Of a DNA stretch of 64,000 nt, positions 58,620 through 64,000 are shown piece by piece. The position numbers and the translations under genes are program-made. The DNA comes from Gnetum montanum (taxonomy: Eukaryota > Streptophyta > Gnetopsida > Gnetales > Gnetaceae). Location of the stretch: NCBI GenBank assembly GCA_015680685.1, contig MNCI01036506.1, positions 54,530 through 118,529 on the forward strand, written 5' to 3'. The notes under the pieces are model-generated. The model was not told the origin of the DNA. It saw nothing but the letters and a program-made list of their open reading frames with translations, and made no database searches. Within the stretch, counting starts at the first letter, position 1; each line of letters opens with the position of its first letter.

Positions 58620-61368
58620 TAGTTGCAATGTCTAATGGAAGACAAAAAGGAATTCAATAGTACCTTCATCTTCTCCTCCTTACACCGAGGATCATTCCTA
58701 GTTGATGTAGCATGGCCAATGTGGATCAAAATTGGAACATCCCACAGAAAGGACATTATAAGGAATAGCTCCTTCACATTTATGAACCAAGAAATGAAAA
58801 ATTTAAGTTTAATGTTGAATGATTTAATTGTATTCTATAGCTCTTGGTAATTGTTCATCCTTTTGGTTAGGCTCTTAGTTGATCATTAATTAGTGAACTT
58901 CACCTTGAGAGCCTCGAGTTTGGCATTTACAATTTTAAGCTTTTTCTTGGTCTCTTTATGGTTCTTGAACTTTGCCTCATATAAGAAGTACAAGTTGACC
59001 ACTTTTTCTTGAATTCTAATCATGGACTTCTAGTGAGTAGCATTGCCAAGTTTGCATATTAGAGATTGGAAAGCTCTATGTACTCTATCATCTCCTCAAT
59101 ATGTAGCCCTTTTAGGCATGTTTCAACTTTCTTATATGTGTTTAGCCCATCAAAGATAGGCTACCACACATTGCCTCCTTGTTGGAGTTGGTGGAGGGCT
59201 TCATTTGCTTTTTCCTTTGCCAATTAGATTTCCCTTTCATTGATTTTTTTCTACAATCTCACTTGGTCCTTGTAGCTATTCTTCACTCTTTCAAACCTCA
59301 GGGTCTTATTCTTCTAGGAAATAATCTCAATTTTAGAGTTTTGGCATATGACATGGACTTTCTTCATGAAGAGGTTTCTATTTTTTGCTGCTAATCTTAT
59401 TAATTTATTATTTACCCTAGCTAGCTACTTCTGTTGTTGATGGATAAAATCTTTGATCTGTTGCTTCTATGCATCAACATTCTGTAGGTGATGATTCTAT
59501 GCAATCAGAATCTTATTCTCTCAGCACATTTGTGCCAAGTCCTTCTAGATGTTGTGCATTATAGCATTGGCCAAGGATTGATCAAAGGCAACTGTCTCAT
59601 TTACATTCACAACCTTTTTTTAGCTTGTCCTAAAGATGTTTGAAAATTTCATCTCATGTTAGTGCTAGGTTAAGAAAAGTGAGATTAGCAAGGTGGGCCT
59701 TTAATTCAGCAACCTCCATAGCCAAGCATTGGTTTTATGCTCTAGCTATTTCTACTTATCCCTCTATTATGATGCATTTACCCCTCGCTTCTAGTAGCTC
59801 CAACTAGGTTGTAGCAATGGTATTCGAAAGATCAAAGACATTGGAAATTGATGTCCTAGTTTTTACTAGTTGATCTAGCAATTCCTCATGTTGGGCTACA
59901 CTCAATTTGCTACTAATAGTTCTTGTAGACATCTGCATATGTCTCAGTGCAGAGATGTTTGGTATAGATGTTAAAGGTGCATTAAATGCTTTAGAAATTT
60001 TGTTAACAACTACCTTAGCTACTATCTCCTACCCATGGTGCTACATCACCAAGACAGTTGTCCCCTCACCCTCCTCCAAATGCACTAAGAAGATAGTGGC
60101 ATTCCCAAAGATTTCTAGAAACTACTATTATTGTGAGTGAGATGGTATTAGCTCTTAGGATCTTGGATTTGACCTCATGGGAAGCTACGTTTGTTGGGCT
60201 GAGAAAATTGGCCCACCACCTTCTATCTAATTTATTTTTTGGGCCACTGCATTATGAAGGCTCATTACTAAGCAATACATAGATGGATCACCACCTCTCA
60301 TTTCTGCTTGCTATTGCTACTTCCAGAAGAGTTGCTCTTAGAGTTCATGTATGCACTAAATAACAACACAGGCATTCGATGTTGTTTCATGAATGAGTGC
60401 TGGAGTTGGTTGTTGCTACTCCTCTTCTTGAATAACTTTGGTAGGCACTTTGTCCTTCATCATCTCCACCTAAGAAATGGTTGAAGCATGTTGGATAGTG
60501 TCATTCATGTAGTTTGTTATGCCTCCCCATCTGTGTGACTTTCTAAAGAGGGATGGAAAAGATTTCATGTTCATATTATTTAAAGTGCTTCTCTATCTCC
60601 AGAAAGATTAGTTGTCGAAGGTTGATAGGGAATTTACCACATAGAGGGGCACACGCATGAGTGAAGAAGGTTTTGATTTTGCTTGGTCTAATTGTTAGAT
60701 TGAGGTAAAAGGATTCAATCTTGAAGTATGCATGTTCTACCATGGTAAGTACACCAAAATCCTTGGGATCCATCCAACATTGCTATGTCCATTCCTTTTT
60801 AATGCCAAGATCTACCTGTAGTGAGATTTTAGCAAGATTTTCCCTAGTTTCTAGTAACCCAAGGGCCTCAACACTGGCTTTGACCAAGTAAGACATTGAA
60901 ATGTTCTTGACCTTGACCATTAAACTGACCTTCTGATTATCTAAGAATAAATATTTCTCTCTCATGTACCACTCCCCACTAGAAGTGATTATGGGCCACA
61001 TGGGAGAGTTATCTAGTTGAGCTTTTAACTTTTGGAGGTGTGAACTCCAACAAAGGTCCAAAGTTTTACTCTTGGAGCATAGATTTCTAGACCTCCTTGT
61101 TCATGATCTACTTAAGGCAGGCCTCCATGAAGATGACCTCAAGGTTTGGTCTAGTCTCTAGTGCCTCATCTTAGCAAGACTATTTTGTTGTGGTCACTTC
61201 TTCAGGAATATGTCAAATAGATCCCACTTCAGGATCCTTCTGAAGAGGTCTTGTTGCATGGACTTTTGTTTTTTCATGGGGCTATTCTTGGTTCCTTTTA
61301 GTTTATGGAAATTTATCCCTTAGTTTGGATGGTCCTCCTTCCTACTTGTGCTTTCCTTTAGCTTCCAT
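58620..61368 (-). pseudogene. Extra sense ORF in env position (element B)
   Basis: This is the partner of 54259-57170. From an ATG at 61368 the readable parts are a 92-codon stretch (61061-60783) with WYMREKYLFLDNQKVSLMV, and a 65-codon stretch (60773-60576) with AYFKIESFYLNLTIRPSKI and GKFPINLRQLIFLEIEKHF. A long Lys/Gln/Asn-rich coiled-coil-like region then runs down to about 58900, including IFDGLNTYKKVETCL (about 59150). It is better preserved in its first domain than the copy in element A. Function is unknown. It lies sense to pol, between integrase and 3' LTR. Confidence 0.6.
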
Positions 61369-63427
61369 CTATCATCAAAACATAACCAAGGATTAGCATA
61401 TAATGTATAACTTATTACCTTTAAGTACCTTATCTTGTTGGGTAGTTATACTTAGGCTAAGTGTTTACCATGGTAGATTTATTATTATATTGTTATTTGA
61501 TTTTTAATTTTACAAGAGCTTGTTGGAAGGGTTTAACTTTCATTATTTGATGTTTCAATGTTGGTTTCCTAGTTAAACCTTTATGGGAGTTAGAAAATTT
61601 TTTAAAATTTTTCTATTGAAAACTTAAGATTTTTGGTCTCCATGACAAAGAGCTTACCTCTAGTAGCTACAAGATTAAAGAATGGAGTGAACTAGCTAAA
61701 TGGTTAGGAAGATATGACTCTTGCAAGTTTGTGGAATTTGAAAGGTTGAAAAACTTCATCCTTGTTTGATTACAAATGTGAAAAATTTTCAACCCCATTA
61801 ACAAGATCTCATCAACAGATGTAATGCATATATGAGGGTCTTGTTGATAGAGTTGATGTAAAAAAAATTTCATTTTAAATATTTTGTAAAAATACAAGGA
61901 GTTTAAGCATGAATTTGGGATCTATGAAGAGCTAAAAAAGCCATGAACATGATAAAATGCTTGAAGAGGATTTATTAATTCATAAAATTGGATAATTTAA
62001 TGGGAGAATAAAATTGTGATGGAGCAATGCCTAAAGGAGAGCATAGTTAGATGCAACTGATGGAGTGCATGAAAGATTTAATTGCTAAAATGGCTAAGGA
62101 TAAGGTAATTAATAAGCCCAATTAAGAGATATGGAAGTGGATCCTTCCCATAGTAGGTTCATGCCCCTTTTTTCCTTTGCATATGTTCAAACTAGGGATT
62201 TCATGGGCCCCATAGTTAATTAATGGTTATTAAAAGTTAAGGATTGAATTTGGAAGAATCTACCTCAAAATTTTAATATAACAAACTAAGACATTGAACA
62301 AGACATGGAAAACTAGTAGCGAGGTGAATCATGAAAGTATTGGTGGATGAGAGAGAAGGTGGAATAGAGTTCCAAATTATGATCACATGATGTGCCATTA
62401 TGGATTTCATGGTTAAATGATTCGATACAGTCCATCCTTAATCCAAACCAAAACCATTCACTTTTAGTGACTTTGCATCGATACTCTAAGACCAGTCCAT
62501 CCCATTGAGACATAAGAATGCTCCCACAAATCAAACATCATTCCTTATTAGAGAAGAAAAGAGAAGCATTAAGTGGCCTTAGTTAGAGGGGACCTTTAGG
62601 CATGGGAAAAATGTCTTTCTAGTTCCATAACTAGTGCTAGTAGACCATTATTTTCTCTAAGGAATGTTCTTTAAACTCTCATCATTTTTTTAATGTTTTA
62701 TATTTTTATGGATTTTTGGATGGGAACCATACCATGCAAAGACTTATTAACTTCCTATTATTGGTCGACAATGGAATGGTAAGAAATCCATAAAAAAACA
62801 CTCATGCCCTCAAGTAAGTAGAAAAGTACAAAGAGCATCAAGTCCCATTGAAGTCAGATCCCTATCAATCCATTCAATCTTTTCCAAGTTTGAAAACTAC
62901 CAAGGTCACAAGTTCATTAAAGTTTCATTAATGAAAGAGACCTCATATTTCCACAATCAGGAATATCATAGATTGTTGTGGATGGGTGAATGATGTAGAT
63001 CACTAACTATTCCATACAAAAGAAACTTTATCTTAGTTATCAATATTAAAATTAAAAAATAGAAATTAGATGTTGGCAATCAAAAACATTAAGTACAAAC
63101 CACCATTAGCAAACAACTACAGCATTGTTGTGTCCTATTAGCAATAAAGTAATTTATTAGAACACAATAAGAGAAACTTATCAAAATAAATTAAGATATA
63201 AAAGAAGTTATAAAATATTCAAGAAATATTAAACATAATAACGATGTTGTAAAAAATTATAAAAATCAATAAAGTGTAAATCAACAAGGTGTAAAACAAA
63301 ATATATAAAACAAAGAAAGCGTAAAAAAATTATAAAAATTGAGAAGCTACTTATATAATTAGCACATATGGCCATCTTCCCCATGATTGAGTTGAAAGTA
63401 AGAGATCTAAAAGATTGAGTGAGGTTA
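61369..63427 (-). other. Spacer between integrase and extra ORF of element B
   Basis: No coding domain. The segment 62100-63000 aligns with 13700-14700 in element C. A purine-rich ACTCAATCATGGGGAAGATG motif (minus strand, 63377-63396) follows integrase, as in elements A and C. Confidence 0.6.
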
Positions 63428-64000
63428 TCAATTCAATGAGGTGTTGCTTGCACTAGCTTGCCTTTGCTCATGGAAAGGTTTAAGTTGTTGCATGTTGACT
63501 AGTTGCTTTTTGTGTGGGTTTTCAAGTTTATAAATCAACATGGTCCTAGAAGGAAAGGTTTCATAAATGATATAATGTTCTTTCCACGATGTTTGAAACT
63601 TAGTCTTTTGAAGAACATGTGTGGGGTTCTTGTAGAGAACCTTGTCTCTAGGTTGAAATTTTACTTTTCTTATTCTAAGGTTATGGCACTTTTTGTTGAA
63701 TGTTTTATACAACTCATAGAAAGATAGAGCCACCAATCTATTCTCATCTAGCACATTAAGATTAATTAATTTTTTTCCATGCTAGTCTTAGGTCAACATC
63801 AATGTCATAGGCTATTGAAAGTATACGAAGCTCGGATTGGAATGAAAGTGTTGGTAATTTTTGATACACTAGCTGATAGGGAGAGTAGTCAATAGGGAGT
63901 TTCCATGTTAACAAGTATGCCTAGAGGGAATCATTAAATTTGGTACTCTAGTCTCTCCTACATTTTTTTAATTTTTCTCCTTAGCATTTTTGAGATCTTC
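63428..64000 (-). pseudogene. Integrase C-terminal part of element B
   Basis: The minus strand gives SPYQLVYQKLPTLSFQSEL (about 63880), LDENRLVALSFYELYKTFNK and KVKFQPRDKVLYKNPT. It continues with SWKEHYIIYETF and ends in QQLKPFHEQ. The last 108 codons are open. The order matches the integrase end of element A (VKFQLGNKVLYWNP). The rest of pol lies beyond the window edge. Confidence 0.8.

Larger units (their letters stand above)
58293..64000 (-). mobile_element. Element B: 3' part of a Ty3/gypsy element (continues past window)
   Basis: The minus strand carries the integrase C-terminal part (64000-63428), a spacer, the extra ORF (61368 to about 58620), a polypurine tract and the 3' LTR at 57422-58292. 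It is homologous to the 3' half of element A but points the opposite way. Confidence 0.8.

Noticed and set aside
1-64000. Integrated plant pararetrovirus (caulimovirid)
   Set aside because: All RT-bearing units have LTRs, polypurine tracts, tRNA-Asp-type primer sites or integrase. No movement protein or coat motifs of caulimovirids were seen.
1-64000. tRNA, rRNA or CRISPR arrays
   Set aside because: No cloverleaf-type sequence, rRNA segment or regularly spaced short repeats with unique spacers were found. The tandem repeats present are minisatellites.

Overview
The window looks like intergenic DNA from a large, repeat-rich plant nuclear genome. The evidence is plant-type Ty3/gypsy retrotransposons with a tRNA-Asp-type primer site, an L1-type plant LINE, plant gene fragments (MTA/METTL3, SCY1-like, jacalin lectin, DUF2431) and an AT-rich background. 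I see no intact host gene, tRNA, rRNA or CRISPR array. The species cannot be named from this sequence; a gymnosperm or another large-genome seed plant is plausible.

Layout. 1-9159: element D (minus strand), a gag-only gypsy element whose pol position is taken by 1.38-kb tandem repeats. 9160-11556: decayed retroelement spacer, then a gap. 12065-19586: element C (minus), a gag-protease gypsy element without RT or integrase, inserted next to another gypsy fragment. 20010-22345: disabled fragments of unrelated host genes, all on the plus strand (MTA m6A methyltransferase, a possible short-chain dehydrogenase, a SCY1-like pseudokinase). 22676-24576: a 439-bp direct repeat flanking a gap and a GC-rich LINE fragment. 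25691-34283: element G, a gypsy element with a 5-bp target duplication and 2-kb LTRs that each carry a captured DUF2431 (BMT5-like rRNA methyltransferase) domain in U3. 34470-35300: gypsy fragment F. 38471-41088: a 5'-truncated LINE with a perfect 16-bp target duplication. 42213-44105: a solo LTR (H) related to the LTRs of G. 44430-45640: pectinesterase-like and jacalin-like fragments. 46562-57421: element A (plus), with gag, protease, RT, RNase H, integrase and an extra sense ORF in the env position. 57422-58292: one LTR shared by A and the convergent element B (minus), which fills the rest of the window and carries the same extra ORF.

Elements A, B, C and D share an LTR type of about 865 bp that begins TGATGAG and ends CTCATCA. 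It has a TATA box, a conserved AATAAA inverted repeat and, in C, palindromic U3 arrays. All these elements are disabled by stops, frameshifts or deletions. The strongest candidates for something undescribed are the gene domain carried inside the LTRs of G, the env-position ORF shared by A and B, and the cluster of host gene fragments at 20-22 kb.

Assembly caution: there are three long N gaps, and four single Ns each sit between two nearly identical direct copies of 28-335 bp. These four junctions look like unmerged contig ends, so the duplications there are probably not real.
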